Source: Moritella yayanosii
GTDB lineage: Bacteria > Pseudomonadota > Gammaproteobacteria > Enterobacterales > Moritellaceae
DNA length: 64,000 nucleotides
Direction: 5' to 3'
Assembly: GCF_900465055.1 (NCBI RefSeq)
Contig: NZ_LS483250.1
Span: 124,001 to 188,000 of the forward strand
The translations under genes were made by a program, and so were the position numbers. Below the pieces are notes generated by a model. It did not search any database and was not told the DNA's origin. It saw only the letters and a program-made list of their open reading frames with translations. Of this stretch, positions 47,021-57,061 are shown piece by piece (the first letter of the stretch is position 1; every line of letters starts with the position of its first letter).

Positions 47021-48131
47021 GGGATAACCCATTTTATTGGCATTCAAGTGGATGTAACCGAGGCCCGAATTGCGGCTCAAAAAATATCCTATCAAGCGAC
47101 CCATGTATTATGTTTCTTAGATCTGGATCAGTTTTAAATTATCAATGATACCTGCGGACATATTGCCGATGATGAATTTGCCATCTTAATGACGCAATGT
47201 AGTTTAGCGCAGGCCGAACAAATCGCGCAGAATATACTGGAATGAATTGCTGATTTTCAGTTTATATGGGAAAAAAATATATTCAGTATCGGCGTAAGTA
47301 TCGGTTTGGCTGAAATCAATAGCCAAACGCGATGGTGAATTCCGTTGGGTTAATGAACTTAAATATGCATTAAAAGAAAATAGATTTGAACTCTATGCCC
47401 AACCTATCGTGTCGCTCTCAGATCCTTCGCAAAAACGTATTTACGAAGTGCTACTTCGCCTGCGTACTCGCAGTGGTGACATTGTGCCCCCCAGTGCATT
47501 TTTACCTGCCGCAGAACGTTATAATTTATCAAACGCGATCGACCGTTGGGTCGTTGACCACACCTTTGCCTGGATGAAGCAGCATTTCCAGCAGCTTGAT
47601 GATGTTGATCATCTGGCGATCAATTTGTCTGGTGCATCATTAGGCAGTCATACGCTGCTCAGCCATATTATGCAGCAGATCACATTGCATAATTTACCGC
47701 CAAGTATGATCAAGTTTGAAATTACAGAAACTGCGGCGATCAGTAACTTGCGGGATGCGACCTTGTTTATAAAAACACTCAGTGAGTTTGGTTGTCAGTT
47801 TGCGCTGGATGATTTTGGCAGTGGTTTATCTTCATTTGCTTACTTGAAAAATTTACCAGTGTGTACATTGAAGATTGACGGTATGTTTGTTAAAGATATT
47901 TTGAACGATCCGATTGATGAAGCGATGGTTAAATCAATCAATGATATTGGTCATGTCATGGGCATGAAAACGATTGCTGAATTTGTTGAAAATGATGCTA
48001 TCAGGCAGCGATTACAGGATATGGGTGTCGATTTCGCCCAAGGTTATGGGATCGGGAAACCAGCCCCGATCGATGATATTCTGCAACCTCAATGCGCTGG
48101 TGATGTTTGTAATTCGACCGTTAAGGCCTAA
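47021..48131 (+). pseudogene. Broken PAS-GGDEF-EAL cyclic-di-GMP protein
   Basis: Translated pieces read: a PAS C-terminal end (HFIGIQVDVTEARIAAQK), a GGDEF fragment (LCFLDLDQF, stop, IINDTCGHIADDEFAILM) with an internal deletion joining GHIA to DEFAIL, a second in-frame stop, then a frameshift near 47320 and an almost complete EAL domain (ELYAQPIVSL to the end). The EAL part keeps NLSGASL, EITETAA and DDFGSG, but the signature is E-V-L rather than E-A-L. The open frame from the GTG at 47409 could still yield about 240 aa, but it lacks the first strand of the domain. Diguanylate-cyclase activity is certainly lost; a leftover phosphodiesterase is unlikely. Confidence 0.85.
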
Positions 48132-48277
48132 GCTATGAGTTAAGCGAAATAGACATTGAAGTGAAGGAGGCTGATCGGACGAATGGCTTACTTACGTTAC
48201 AGTTAGAGCGCAATGTACCAGAAGCATTGCAACCCCGTAAAATTTCAATCGGATCTTTTTTGTTCTTGCGTGATTAA
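48131..48277 (+). pseudogene. C-terminal fragment of a small heat-shock protein (IbpA/Hsp20 type)
   Basis: The frame reads SYELSEIDIEVKEADRTNG, then LLTLQLERNVPEALQPRKISI, which resembles the end of the alpha-crystallin domain and C-terminal IXI region of IbpA-like proteins. There is no start codon and no N-terminal half, and it abuts the end of the EAL remnant. It is a gene relic, not a gene. Confidence 0.65.
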
Positions 48278-48340
48278 CCCCACCGCCCTTTCTTAACTTA
48301 AATAATCGTTGTACGACTCACTGTAATCGTACGTCGCATT

Positions 48341-48535
48341 CACGCGATCAATATACCTGTGCCAAGCCGTGATCTTGCTAACCGTTTTTCTATTACGCTT
48401 GAATCAGGTAAGACGGTGTTTGTTACTGTGGATCCTTATAACGGAGATATACTCGGCACGATTGTTCGCAGTTCATGGCGGCGGGTATTGCATTACATCA
48501 GGGGGGATGTCAGCGTATTGAATAAATGTCGTTAG
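48341..48535 (+). pseudogene. Fragment resembling a PepSY-domain membrane protein
   Basis: The frame contains ITLESGKTVFVTVDPYNGDI followed by LGTI, similar to the DPYTGEVLG signature of PepSY/PepSY_TM proteins. No start, membrane helices or downstream part remain, and it runs into a stop at 48535. The assignment rests on one short motif. Confidence 0.4.
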
Positions 48536-48618
48536 TTACTTATAAAAATTATGTCCACGGACAGTTTCTCGCTAATGACTCGGGTGAAACCTTTGACGTA
48601 ATTAATCCGGCTAACTAG
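48526..48618 (+). pseudogene. N-terminal stub of an aldehyde dehydrogenase
   Basis: ATG 48526 begins a 30-codon frame, MSLVTYKNYVHGQF then SGETFDVINPAN, which matches the N-terminus of betaine-/semialdehyde dehydrogenases (NYINGQF...INPA). It stops at TAG 48618 with nothing of the catalytic domain following. It is a truncated relic. Confidence 0.6.
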
Positions 48619-48759
48619 TTAATTATCTTATTTAAGTGAATATTATATATTTTGAGATGAAGCCATGATCTTACGTGTTCCCCTCTCCTTAAAGCCACCA
48701 AATTCTGTCACATTTGTCACATTGGTCATCATTGGGAGCTTCATACCCGCTGATCAAAA

Positions 48760-48773
48760 GTGATCGAAATCAA
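48760..48773. promoter_or_regulatory. Possible second FNR-type site
   Basis: GTGAT-CGAA-ATCAA differs from the FNR consensus TTGAT-N4-ATCAA at one base. It lies exactly 60 bp upstream of the better-placed site and may be an accessory site or chance. Confidence 0.35.
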
Positions 48774-48819
48774 TTAAATTGAAAATATTTAATAAAATAA
48801 TAATGATGTGAGTGGAAAA

Positions 48820-48861
48820 TTGACTTAAGTCATTCGTCATCTCCAAAGTAGTATTTATTAT
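48820..48861 (+). promoter_or_regulatory. FNR/DNR-type activated promoter of the nos operon
   Basis: TTGAC-TTAA-GTCAT (48820-48833) matches the TTGAY-N4-RTCAA pattern of FNR/DNR regulators at nine of ten fixed positions. A -10 hexamer TATTAT lies at 48856-48861, which places the site centre at about -41.5 from the expected start. That is the spacing of class II FNR-dependent promoters, so activation under low oxygen, and possibly nitric oxide, is likely. Confidence 0.65.
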
Positions 48862-48917
48862 ACGCCTTAATGGACTGCAACTTACTCGGACATAAGTTGC
48901 AAAATTAAGGGGCGATT

Positions 48918-51122
48918 GTGGTTAATTATAGTTATTTATTTCCAAAAACATGTATCTCTCAGCAATGGCTGTTAACTTGTGCGCCGATGCTAAATTCGCT
49001 ATTCAGGCGTATGTTGATCACTGTGCTGCTGATCGCTACTTTTTTTATACCGTCAAGTTATGCATTATTTGTCAGTCCGCCAAAAGACCCGATGCCGTTT
49101 ATTCAAGCGCAATTCCCGGATGCCACCGCTATTTCTGATAAAACCCCAACGGAAGTCGGTGGTTATCCTATCTGGACTATTCGTAACGGCGATGACATCT
49201 TAGGTTATGCCTTTGAAACCAACGATATCGCTAGGATCCCTGCTTACTCTGGTGAACCCGTTAATATGCTGGTGGCAATCGACCCACAAGGCACATACCT
49301 CATTGTAAAAGTATTAGAACATCATGAACCGATTATTCTAGCCGGTATTCCAGAGAGCAAGTTATGGGCTTTTACTGATCAATATACCGGTTTATCGGTG
49401 CGAGACAGGCTAAAAGTCGGTGGTAATAATAGTGAAAATTACGTTGCGATTGATGGCCTTTCTGGCGCGACTGTTACCGTGATGGTGATGAACGTCGGGA
49501 TCACAAAGGCAACCAAGAAAGTCGCCCAAGCACTGGCTATTATCAAAAAACCCAGCGGTATGATCCAACCTATTTCAACGATTAAAACGGAGTTATTTGA
49601 ACCAGCTAACTGGTCGCAACTAACCGGTGATGGCTCTATTCGGCAGTTATTCCTGAGCCGTGAAACAATCGATAACAGTTTTTTCGGCACTGCTGCAGAG
49701 CATGTAAATGAAGCTCGCAGTGATGAAAAACAAGATATGTTTGCTGAGATCTATTACACCCTGATTGATATTCCCACCATTGGTAAAAACTTATTTAGTG
49801 CCTCTGATTACCGATGGTTAACCGCCAACCTTAAACCCGGTGAGCATCTGGTTGGGGTATTTGGTAACGGTTACTCATTTAAAGGCTCGGGTTATGTGCG
49901 TGGTGGTATTTTTGATCGTATTCAAGTTCATCAAAAGGACAATGCTATCTCTTTTCGGGATCTGCAGCATGAACGTGTCACCGATATTTTTATTGCTGGG
50001 GCACCAAAATTTAAAGAGATGTCGGTATTTAGAATCGCAGCTCATCACGAGTTTGATCCCGGTGCCGAGTGGGCGTTTGAACTGTTAGTTCGCCGTCAAA
50101 CCGGTCCTGTCGATAGCTTGTTTAATAGCTTTAGAGGTCAATATGACATGCTGGATAAGTATGTTGATACCCCGCCAGCTATCATACGGCCCCCTGAGTT
50201 AACCCTGACTCAACAGGTATGGCAAGAGCGCAATACCGAAGTCATCCTCCTCATTGGACTGATGGTGGTATTACTGCTGATCTTGTTTTTCCAAGATGTG
50301 TTGGTTAGGTATCCTAAGTTCATGCATAACTTGCGTCATGGTTTTCTGGTGGTCACCGTCGTACTTATCGGTTGGTCATGGGGCGGCCAGTTATCCATTG
50401 TTAATGTGTTTACCTTCTTGCAAGCCCTGATGCATGACTTTTCATGGGATCTGTTCTTACTTGACCCGATTATCTTTATCCTATGGTGCGCAGCGGCAGT
50501 CACCATGCTGTTGTGGGGACGCGCAGTATATTGCGGTTGGTTATGCCCATTTGGCGCCCTGCAAGAACTGGTCAACGTGTTTGGCCGGTTTATTAAATTA
50601 CCGCAAATTGAATTGCCGTATGCCGTGCACGAGCGTTTGTGGGCAATCAAATACTTAATTCTATTGGCTTTATTTGGTGTTTCACTCGAGTCACTGGCAG
50701 CCGCAGAACAGCTTGCTGAAATTGAACCGTTTAAAACCACGTTCTTATTAAAATTTGATCGTGAATGGCCATTTGTTGCCTGGGCAAGCTTGTTACTCTT
50801 ATCGAGTTTATTTAATCGCAAAACATTCTGTCGCTATTTGTGCCCGTTAGGTGCGGCATTATCCGTACCCAGCAAACTGAGTTTGTTCCAGTGGCTTAAA
50901 CGCCGTTCTGAATGTGGTCAGCCCTGTAAAACATGTGCCAAAGAATGTGAGATCCAGGCGATACAACCAAACGGCGAGATCAATATGCGTGAATGCCATT
51001 ACTGTCTAGATTGCCAGGTGACATATTTTAACGAGGAAAAATGTCCACCATTGAAAAAATTGGCTAGAAAGAAAAGAAAAATAAGCGATGAGCAAATTAT
51101 TGCTATTACGAATACTGAATAA
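48918..51122 (+). CDS. nosR: NosR, FMN- and iron-sulfur-containing membrane protein for N2O reduction
   Basis: 734 aa. NosR passes electrons to NosZ and is needed for its activity. After a signal/anchor segment comes a periplasmic FMN-binding domain with the flavinylation motif DGLSGATVTV, then about five membrane helices from residue ~435, and cytoplasmic metal motifs: CGWLCPFGALQE, CRYLCPLGAAL, and two ferredoxin-like clusters (CGQPCKTCAKEC and CHYCLDCQ). The GTG start at 48918 is supported by AAGGGG 5-6 bases upstream; an internal ATG at residue 24 is an alternative. It is the first gene of the nos operon. Confidence 0.95.
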   Translation: MVNYSYLFPKTCISQQWLLTCAPMLNSLFRRMLITVLLIATFFIPSSYALFVSPPKDPMPFIQAQFPDATAISDKTPTEVGGYPIWTIRNGDDILGYAFETNDIARIPAYSGEPVNMLVAIDPQGTYLIVKVLEHHEPIILAGIPESKLWAFTDQYTGLSVRDRLKVGGNNSENYVAIDGLSGATVTVMVMNVGITKATKKVAQALAIIKKPSGMIQPISTIKTELFEPANWSQLTGDGSIRQLFLSRETIDNSFFGTAAEHVNEARSDEKQDMFAEIYYTLIDIPTIGKNLFSASDYRWLTANLKPGEHLVGVFGNGYSFKGSGYVRGGIFDRIQVHQKDNAISFRDLQHERVTDIFIAGAPKFKEMSVFRIAAHHEFDPGAEWAFELLVRRQTGPVDSLFNSFRGQYDMLDKYVDTPPAIIRPPELTLTQQVWQERNTEVILLIGLMVVLLLILFFQDVLVRYPKFMHNLRHGFLVVTVVLIGWSWGGQLSIVNVFTFLQALMHDFSWDLFLLDPIIFILWCAAAVTMLLWGRAVYCGWLCPFGALQELVNVFGRFIKLPQIELPYAVHERLWAIKYLILLALFGVSLESLAAAEQLAEIEPFKTTFLLKFDREWPFVAWASLLLLSSLFNRKTFCRYLCPLGAALSVPSKLSLFQWLKRRSECGQPCKTCAKECEIQAIQPNGEINMRECHYCLDCQVTYFNEEKCPPLKKLARKKRKISDEQIIAITNTE

Positions 51123-51196
51123 AGAGCAGCTAATACCGAATAGATAGAAGCTAATCGAATAAAAATAAACACAATTTTAATATCACGGAGAATCTT

Positions 51197-53098
51197 ATGA
51201 TAGATAATAAAAATAACAATATTGAAGTATCTGAAGAAACAACCCTCGAAAATGCAGATCGTCGTAGTTTATTTAGCAAAACGGCTATGTTAGGTGCGGG
51301 CGCGGTATTAGCGCCGATGTCTGCGGTAATGTTCTCGTCAGCGGCACAAGCAAAACGTGTCGAATATGCAAATAGCCCAGTTGTACACCCAGGGGAACTG
51401 GATGAATATTATGGCTTCTGGAGTGGCGGTCAATCTGGTGAAATACGTATCATGGGTTTACCTTCAATGCGTGAATTAATGCGTATTCCTGTTTTTAATA
51501 TCGACAGCGCGACAGGCTGGGGTTTAACAGAAGAAAGTAAACGCATTAAAGGCGAAAGTGCTCATATTCTGACTGGTGATGCGCATCACCCCCACATGAG
51601 TATGACGGATGGTCGTTATAACGGTAAATATGTGTTCATTAATGATAAAGCCAATTCACGTATTGCTCGTATTCGCTGTGATGTCATGAAAACAGATAAA
51701 ATGCTCACTATTCCAAACGTACAAGGTGTGCATGGTTTACGTGTGCAAAAAGTACCTTACACTAAATACGTGATCTGTAACGGTGAGTTCGAAATTCCAA
51801 TGAACAATGATGGTAAAACATCAATGGAAGACGTAAGCACATACCGTTCGCTGTTTAATGTGATAAATGCAGAAACAATGGAAATGGCTTTCCAAGTGAT
51901 GGTAGACGGTAACCTTGATAATACCGATGCCGATTACGATGGTAAATATTTCGCATCAACCTGTTACAACTCCGAAATGGGCATGACCTTAGGGGAAATG
52001 ATCTCTTCTGAGCGTGATCATGTGGTGGTATTCAGCCTAGCGCGTTGTGAAGCGGCGCTAAAAGCCGGTAAATTTAAAACTTATAATGGTAATAATGTGC
52101 CTGTACTTGATGGTCGTAAAGGCTCAGATCTTACCCGTTACATTCCAGTGCCAAAATCACCACACGGCATTAATACTTCGCCAAGCGGTAAATACTTTGT
52201 CGCCAATGGTAAGTTATCGCCAACGGTTTCAATTATAGCTATTGATAAACTCGATGATCTGTTCAGTGATAAGATCAAACCGCGTGACACCATTGTTGCT
52301 GAACCAGAACTGGGTTTAGGTCCACTACATACGGCATTTGATAACCGTGGTTTTGCTTATACAACCTTATTCCTTGATAGCCAAATTGTGAAATGGGATG
52401 TAGAAGAAGCAATCCGTGCCCACAATGGTGAAAAAATTAATTATATAAAACAAAAATTGGATGTGCATTATCAACCAGGCCATAACCATACATCACAAGG
52501 TGAAACGCGTGACGCTGATGGTAAATGGTTAGTCTCTTTATGTAAATTCTCGAAAGACCGTTTCTTAAATGTGGGACCTTTACGCCCAGAAAACGATCAG
52601 TTAATTGATATTTCTGGCGACGAAATGAAGCTGGTACATGATGGTCCCGCGTTCGCTGAACCGCATGACGTTATCATTGTTCATCGCAGTAAAGTGAAAC
52701 CACAGAAACTGTGGACGCGTGACGATACTATGTTTGCTGAAACGGTGGCGATGGCAAAAGCGGACGGTGTTAACGTGATGACGGATAACAAAGTTATTCG
52801 TGATGGTAACAAAGTACGTGTGTATATGACATCTGTTGCGCCCGTCTATGGCATGAGCGAATTCAAGGTTAAATTAGGTGATGAAGTCACTGTTGTGGTG
52901 ACTAACTTGGATATGGTTGAAGACGTTACCCATGGTTTCTGTATGACCAATCACGGTGTGCAGATGGAGATCGGTCCACAAGCCACGGCTTCAATTACCT
53001 TCACCGCGGATAAACCTGGGGTGCAATGGTATTATTGTAACTGGTTCTGTCATGCACTACACATGGAAATGCGTGGTCGTATGTTCGTTGAAGCATAA
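51197..53098 (+). CDS. nosZ: Nitrous-oxide reductase
   Basis: 633 aa. NosZ reduces N2O to N2 in the periplasm, the last step of denitrification. A Tat signal is present ([17 protein letters not shown]), the mark of clade I NosZ, followed by a seven-bladed propeller with the CuZ histidines (e.g. [30 protein letters not shown]) and a C-terminal cupredoxin with the CuA motif [18 protein letters not shown] lies upstream of ATG 51197. It is 74 bases after nosR; a hairpin after the stop may set nosZ transcript levels apart from the maturation genes. Confidence 0.97.
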   Translation: MIDNKNNNIEVSEETTLENADRRSLFSKTAMLGAGAVLAPMSAVMFSSAAQAKRVEYANSPVVHPGELDEYYGFWSGGQSGEIRIMGLPSMRELMRIPVFNIDSATGWGLTEESKRIKGESAHILTGDAHHPHMSMTDGRYNGKYVFINDKANSRIARIRCDVMKTDKMLTIPNVQGVHGLRVQKVPYTKYVICNGEFEIPMNNDGKTSMEDVSTYRSLFNVINAETMEMAFQVMVDGNLDNTDADYDGKYFASTCYNSEMGMTLGEMISSERDHVVVFSLARCEAALKAGKFKTYNGNNVPVLDGRKGSDLTRYIPVPKSPHGINTSPSGKYFVANGKLSPTVSIIAIDKLDDLFSDKIKPRDTIVAEPELGLGPLHTAFDNRGFAYTTLFLDSQIVKWDVEEAIRAHNGEKINYIKQKLDVHYQPGHNHTSQGETRDADGKWLVSLCKFSKDRFLNVGPLRPENDQLIDISGDEMKLVHDGPAFAEPHDVIIVHRSKVKPQKLWTRDDTMFAETVAMAKADGVNVMTDNKVIRDGNKVRVYMTSVAPVYGMSEFKVKLGDEVTVVVTNLDMVEDVTHGFCMTNHGVQMEIGPQATASITFTADKPGVQWYYCNWFCHALHMEMRGRMFVEA

Positions 53099-53142
53099 CC
53101 GTTAATAAGCGTAATAAGGCCGAGTAATAGGCCGGGTAAATG

Positions 53143-53173
53143 AGGGGAGTCGCATTATTATTGCTCCCCTTTG
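53143..53173 (+). terminator. Hairpin between nosZ and nosD
   Basis: AGGGGAG (53143-53149) pairs with CTCCCCT (53164-53170) across a 14-base AT-rich loop, then TTT. It is probably a partial terminator that lets less transcript into nosDFYL. Confidence 0.6.
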
Positions 53174-53225
53174 TTGTATTTTTATTATTGTTGTTGTTAT
53201 ATTAATTATAGAAAAGAGAGTGTTA

Positions 53226-54641
53226 ATGGCTAAACATGCATTTACCGTATTAACATCATTGATTTTATTCCTCTGCTTGCCATTGGCTGTTTTTGCGAAA
53301 AATATTTATGTTACCAGCGATGATAATCTGCAAGCATCGTTAGATCTGGCGGATGACGGTGATGTGGTTGTTATTGCTGCGGGTGAGTATATCGGTAACT
53401 TTATCGTTGCTCACGCCATAACCGTCACCGGTGAAGCGGGCGCTGTGATCAATGCTAATGGTGAAGGTCATGCCATTGAGTTACGCAATTCAAATATTAC
53501 CATTCAAAACCTGACCATCATTAACTGGGGCCGTGACTTAACGGAGCAGGATTCAGGTATCTATACGGATAAAAAATCCACTAACATCACCATACAAGAG
53601 AATAACCTCAGTGGTGATGGCTTCGGCATCTGGATCCAACGGAGTCAAGATGTCGTTATTAAAAACAATATCATTAAAGGGAATGCCAAATTGCGTTCGT
53701 CTGATCGCGGCAATGGCATTCAACTTTCTATGGTTCAAAAAGCCTTAGTCGCAGGCAATACGGTGAGCGAAACGCGAGATGGTTTATATGTTATTTCCAG
53801 CCAAGATAATGAACTGAGAGACAATACCCTGCACGATCTGCGTTTTGGCGTGCATTACATGTATTCGCATAACAACAAGATATTGAATAACTTTTCTTAT
53901 AATAACCGAGTTGGTTATGCCTTAATGAGCTCTCGTCAGTTGGTGGTGTCTGGTAATCGCAGCTTGAATACTGAAAACTATGGTTTTTTATTGAATTTCA
54001 TTACCTTTTCGGAAATCTCCAACAATCATATAAAAGACGTGTGGACCAAGCCTGAAAACAAGGTTTTAGGGCGAGATGGCAAAGGTTTATTCATCTATAA
54101 CTCGGGCTATAACACCATCAAATACAATACGGTTGATACTGCCGAGATAGGCATTCATTTAACCGCCGGTTCTGAGCATTCAAAAATATACGGTAACAAC
54201 TTTATTAATAACCCCATCCAAGTGAAATACGTGTCCAACCAACGCCAAGAATGGAGTGTTGATGGCGTCGGTAATTACTGGAGCAACTATTTGGGCTGGG
54301 ATCTCGATGGTGACGGTAAAGGTGATACCGCATTTGAGCCGAATGACGGTATTGATAAGATGATATGGCAATATCCAGAAGCGAAAGTATTGCTTGATAG
54401 TCCGGCGGTATTGTTATTACGTTGGGTGCAAAATCAATTTCCGATATTAAAACCCGGCGGTGTAAAAGACAGTCATCCATTAATGACGCCGAGTCGTATT
54501 ATCATCCCCCTAGATCCAGACCGTGCGACGGCTAACAATCATGTTCTACACGATAACGCTGCAACGAGCGATTCTGTAACAAACAATTCTTTAACAAAAA
54601 ATACGTTCACAACCAGTAGCGAGGCAACCGACTTATTATGA
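53226..54641 (+). CDS. nosD: NosD, periplasmic beta-helix maturation protein
   Basis: About 471 aa. A signal peptide (MAKHAFTVLTSLILFLCLPLAVFA) is followed by a right-handed beta-helix of repeated strands rich in Asn (e.g. NITIQNLTIINW, NNIIKGNAK, NNKILNNFSYNN), the CASH-type fold of NosD. With NosF and NosY it forms the complex that supplies sulfur or helps assemble the CuZ centre of NosZ. ATG 53226 is preferred to the in-frame GTG at 53220. A Ser/Thr/Asn-rich tail of about 30 residues after the conserved part looks unstructured. Overlaps nosF by 4 bases. Confidence 0.93.
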   Translation: MAKHAFTVLTSLILFLCLPLAVFAKNIYVTSDDNLQASLDLADDGDVVVIAAGEYIGNFIVAHAITVTGEAGAVINANGEGHAIELRNSNITIQNLTIINWGRDLTEQDSGIYTDKKSTNITIQENNLSGDGFGIWIQRSQDVVIKNNIIKGNAKLRSSDRGNGIQLSMVQKALVAGNTVSETRDGLYVISSQDNELRDNTLHDLRFGVHYMYSHNNKILNNFSYNNRVGYALMSSRQLVVSGNRSLNTENYGFLLNFITFSEISNNHIKDVWTKPENKVLGRDGKGLFIYNSGYNTIKYNTVDTAEIGIHLTAGSEHSKIYGNNFINNPIQVKYVSNQRQEWSVDGVGNYWSNYLGWDLDGDGKGDTAFEPNDGIDKMIWQYPEAKVLLDSPAVLLLRWVQNQFPILKPGGVKDSHPLMTPSRIIIPLDPDRATANNHVLHDNAATSDSVTNNSLTKNTFTTSSEATDLL

Positions 54642-55549
54642 CCGCTTCAATCGTATCAATGACCAATGTAAGCAAGTATTTTCAGCAATTAAAAGCCTTA
54701 AACAATGTTTCACTACAGCTTGCAGAAGGTGAAGTACTGGGGTTGTTTGGCCACAATGGTGCCGGCAAAACCACCATGATGAAACTTATCTTGGGGATTG
54801 AAAAAGCGACAACGGGTGAGCTCGCTATTTTTGGTCGTGATCCACAATCGAAACAAGCCTGGCAAGACCGCCGTCATATCGGTTATTTACCTGAGAACGT
54901 GAGTTTCTATGATCACTTAACCGGCGTTGAAGTACTGAGTTATTTTGCCAAGTTAAAATCGGTACCACGTCGACAAGTTGCCGAGTTACTGGAATTAGTT
55001 GGGCTGACTCATGCAATGCAGCGTAAGGTTAAAACCTATTCCAAAGGCATGCGACAACGCTTAGGGTTAGCGCAAGCCTTTCTTGGCGAGCCTAAGCTGT
55101 TGTTATTGGATGAACCAACGGTAGGTTTAGATCCCACTGCGACCCAAGAGTTTTATCATTCTGTTGATCGCTTGAAACAGCGTGGCGCCAGCATCATTTT
55201 ATGCTCCCACGCGTTACCTGGGGTTGAGCAACATATTGGCAGGGCGATGATCTTATCGGGAGGGCAAGTGATCGCGATGGGTAGCTTGGCGCAATTACGT
55301 GCACAAGCCAGTTTACCTGTGGTGATCCATACCCTAGGTATCACGGAACAGTTAAATTCAGACCCATTGTTAACGTGTTACAAGAGCTGCAAGGATAGCT
55401 TACATGTGCAGGAAAACGAGAAGATGGCCGCATTAAAACAAATTATGTCATATGACAGTGTGGTTGATGTGCGTGTGGAAACTGCGAGTTTAGAGCAGTT
55501 GTATCAGTACTATTTAGCTAATGGTACACCAATTCAAGGAACCGCATAA
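54638..55549 (+). CDS. nosF: NosF, ATPase of the Nos maturation ABC transporter
   Basis: A 303-aa single ATPase domain with Walker A GHNGAGKTT, signature YSKGMRQRLGLAQA, Walker B LLLLDEPTVGLDP and switch His in LCSHAL. It powers the NosDFY complex at the inner membrane. It is coupled to nosD (ATGA overlap) and to nosY (TAATG overlap). Confidence 0.95.
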   Translation: MTASIVSMTNVSKYFQQLKALNNVSLQLAEGEVLGLFGHNGAGKTTMMKLILGIEKATTGELAIFGRDPQSKQAWQDRRHIGYLPENVSFYDHLTGVEVLSYFAKLKSVPRRQVAELLELVGLTHAMQRKVKTYSKGMRQRLGLAQAFLGEPKLLLLDEPTVGLDPTATQEFYHSVDRLKQRGASIILCSHALPGVEQHIGRAMILSGGQVIAMGSLAQLRAQASLPVVIHTLGITEQLNSDPLLTCYKSCKDSLHVQENEKMAALKQIMSYDSVVDVRVETASLEQLYQYYLANGTPIQGTA

Positions 55550-56367
55550 TGAATGCTATTTTAGTTGTTGCGAGTAAAGAGTTTCAAGATGGGTTAAGAA
55601 ACCGTTGGTTTGTGTCTATTACGGCGGTGTTTTCCATTTTATCTTTAGGGCTGAGTTATTACGGCGCGGCTGCATCTGGTGGGGAAGGGGGCGGTTCGCT
55701 GTCTTCAACGATTGCGAGTTTGTCTAGTTTGGCGGTATTTCTGATCCCGCTCATTGCGTTATTATTGAGTTACGACAGTTTTGTCGGGGAACAGGAAGCG
55801 GGCACCTTGCTATTGTTACTGACTTATCCGCTTAGTAAGGGACAGCTGTTACTGGGTAAATTTGTCGGACAGGGCGCGATTATTACTTTAGCGACGGCAC
55901 TGGGTTTTGGTAGTGCCGCGGTGATGCTCGGCGTTCAATCTGGTTTTGAGGGGGTATTTGCTGCCTTTGGGTTATTCATTGTTACCGCTACCTTGCTCGG
56001 GCTGGTATTTATTAGCGTGGCTTACGTGATCAGTATTGCTGTGGATGAGAAATCACAAGCCGCCGGCATTGCCTTATTGGTGTGGTTTTTCTTTGTATTG
56101 GTATTTGATCTGGCGGTGCTGGCTGCACTGGTGAGTGTGGACGATGGTTTGACCCCGCAGGGGTTAGTGAATGTGATGATGTTTAATCCTGCCGATGTGT
56201 TTCGGTTGATTAACCTTGCCGCCCTTGATAGTGGTGATGTGAATGGCGTAATTGCAGTGGCGATTAATTCGAGTCAATCTATTACCGTATTAATGACGAT
56301 CATGGTGGCGTGGATAGTGGTGCCGTTGACAGTGGCGAGAGTTGTGTTTGCCAATAAAAAACTTTAG
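55549..56367 (+). CDS. nosY: NosY, permease of the Nos maturation ABC transporter
   Basis: A 272-aa protein with six hydrophobic helices, the ABC2-type permease layout, beginning VVASKEFQDGLRNRWF with the conserved DSFVGEQEAGTLLLLLTYP loop after the second helix. It forms the membrane part of NosDFY. Confidence 0.94.
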   Translation: MNAILVVASKEFQDGLRNRWFVSITAVFSILSLGLSYYGAAASGGEGGGSLSSTIASLSSLAVFLIPLIALLLSYDSFVGEQEAGTLLLLLTYPLSKGQLLLGKFVGQGAIITLATALGFGSAAVMLGVQSGFEGVFAAFGLFIVTATLLGLVFISVAYVISIAVDEKSQAAGIALLVWFFFVLVFDLAVLAALVSVDDGLTPQGLVNVMMFNPADVFRLINLAALDSGDVNGVIAVAINSSQSITVLMTIMVAWIVVPLTVARVVFANKKL

Positions 56368-56463
56368 CTATAACCAAGCCTATTTTTAAGCTAGCGCGGT
56401 ATTAACTAGACATTACTTTTAACCAAAACTACTAAATTGCATTAAATTAATAAAGGAAAATTT

Positions 56464-56958
56464 ATGTTTAACTCAAAATTAAGAATCTTGTCTCTCGGTA
56501 TGTTGCTGGCATTTGTGGTCGGTTGTGGTGAACAAACTGAGCAGCAGGTAATGGTGCAGCAAGCGATGAAGATTGAACAAGCAGATAGCTGTCATTTATG
56601 TGGCATGACAATCAGTAATTTCCCTGGGCCGAAGGGGGAAAGCTATGCATCAACCCAAGACGATATTAATAAATTTTGCTCTACACGGGATCTGTTTGGT
56701 TTTATTTTGCAACCTGAGAATAAACGCCAAGTGAAAGAAGTATTTGTGCATGATATGAGTAAAACCCCTTGGGGCCAACCGAACGACGAGCACTTCATGG
56801 ATGCCAAACAGGCTTGGTTTGTCATCGGTTCTAGCAAGACTGGCGCAATGGGGAAAACATTAGCGAGTTTTAGCGTAAAATCGGATGCCGAAGTCTTTAT
56901 GCAGGAATTCGGTGGTCAATTGTATCAATTTGATGACATCACGCTTGCTGATCTGTAA
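56464..56958 (+). CDS. nosL: NosL, copper-binding lipoprotein
   Basis: A 164-aa lipoprotein with lipobox VVGC (Cys 21) and the NosL signature CHLCGMTISNFPGPKGE, whose Cys and Met ligands bind Cu(I). It delivers copper for the NosZ CuZ site. AAAGGAAAA lies upstream of the ATG. No nosX/apbE-like flavin transferase follows, so NosR flavinylation must be served from elsewhere in the genome. Confidence 0.95.
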   Translation: MFNSKLRILSLGMLLAFVVGCGEQTEQQVMVQQAMKIEQADSCHLCGMTISNFPGPKGESYASTQDDINKFCSTRDLFGFILQPENKRQVKEVFVHDMSKTPWGQPNDEHFMDAKQAWFVIGSSKTGAMGKTLASFSVKSDAEVFMQEFGGQLYQFDDITLADL

Positions 56959-57061
56959 TTAATTCCCCCTGTGAACGAGGCTTATGTTGTAATGAACAGG
57001 CTGCGTTTACGGCGGTTAAACCTGCCGTGTTTGGCATGGCATAAATGGTTATTACATCAGG

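Noticed and set aside
50336-50821. 161-codon open frame antisense to nosR
   Set aside because: It is opposite the membrane helices of NosR, has low-complexity composition typical of a complement frame, and carries no recognisable domain.
56959-57061. Short frame after nosL as a nosX remnant
   Set aside because: Only about 20 codons are open and they show no ApbE-type motif.
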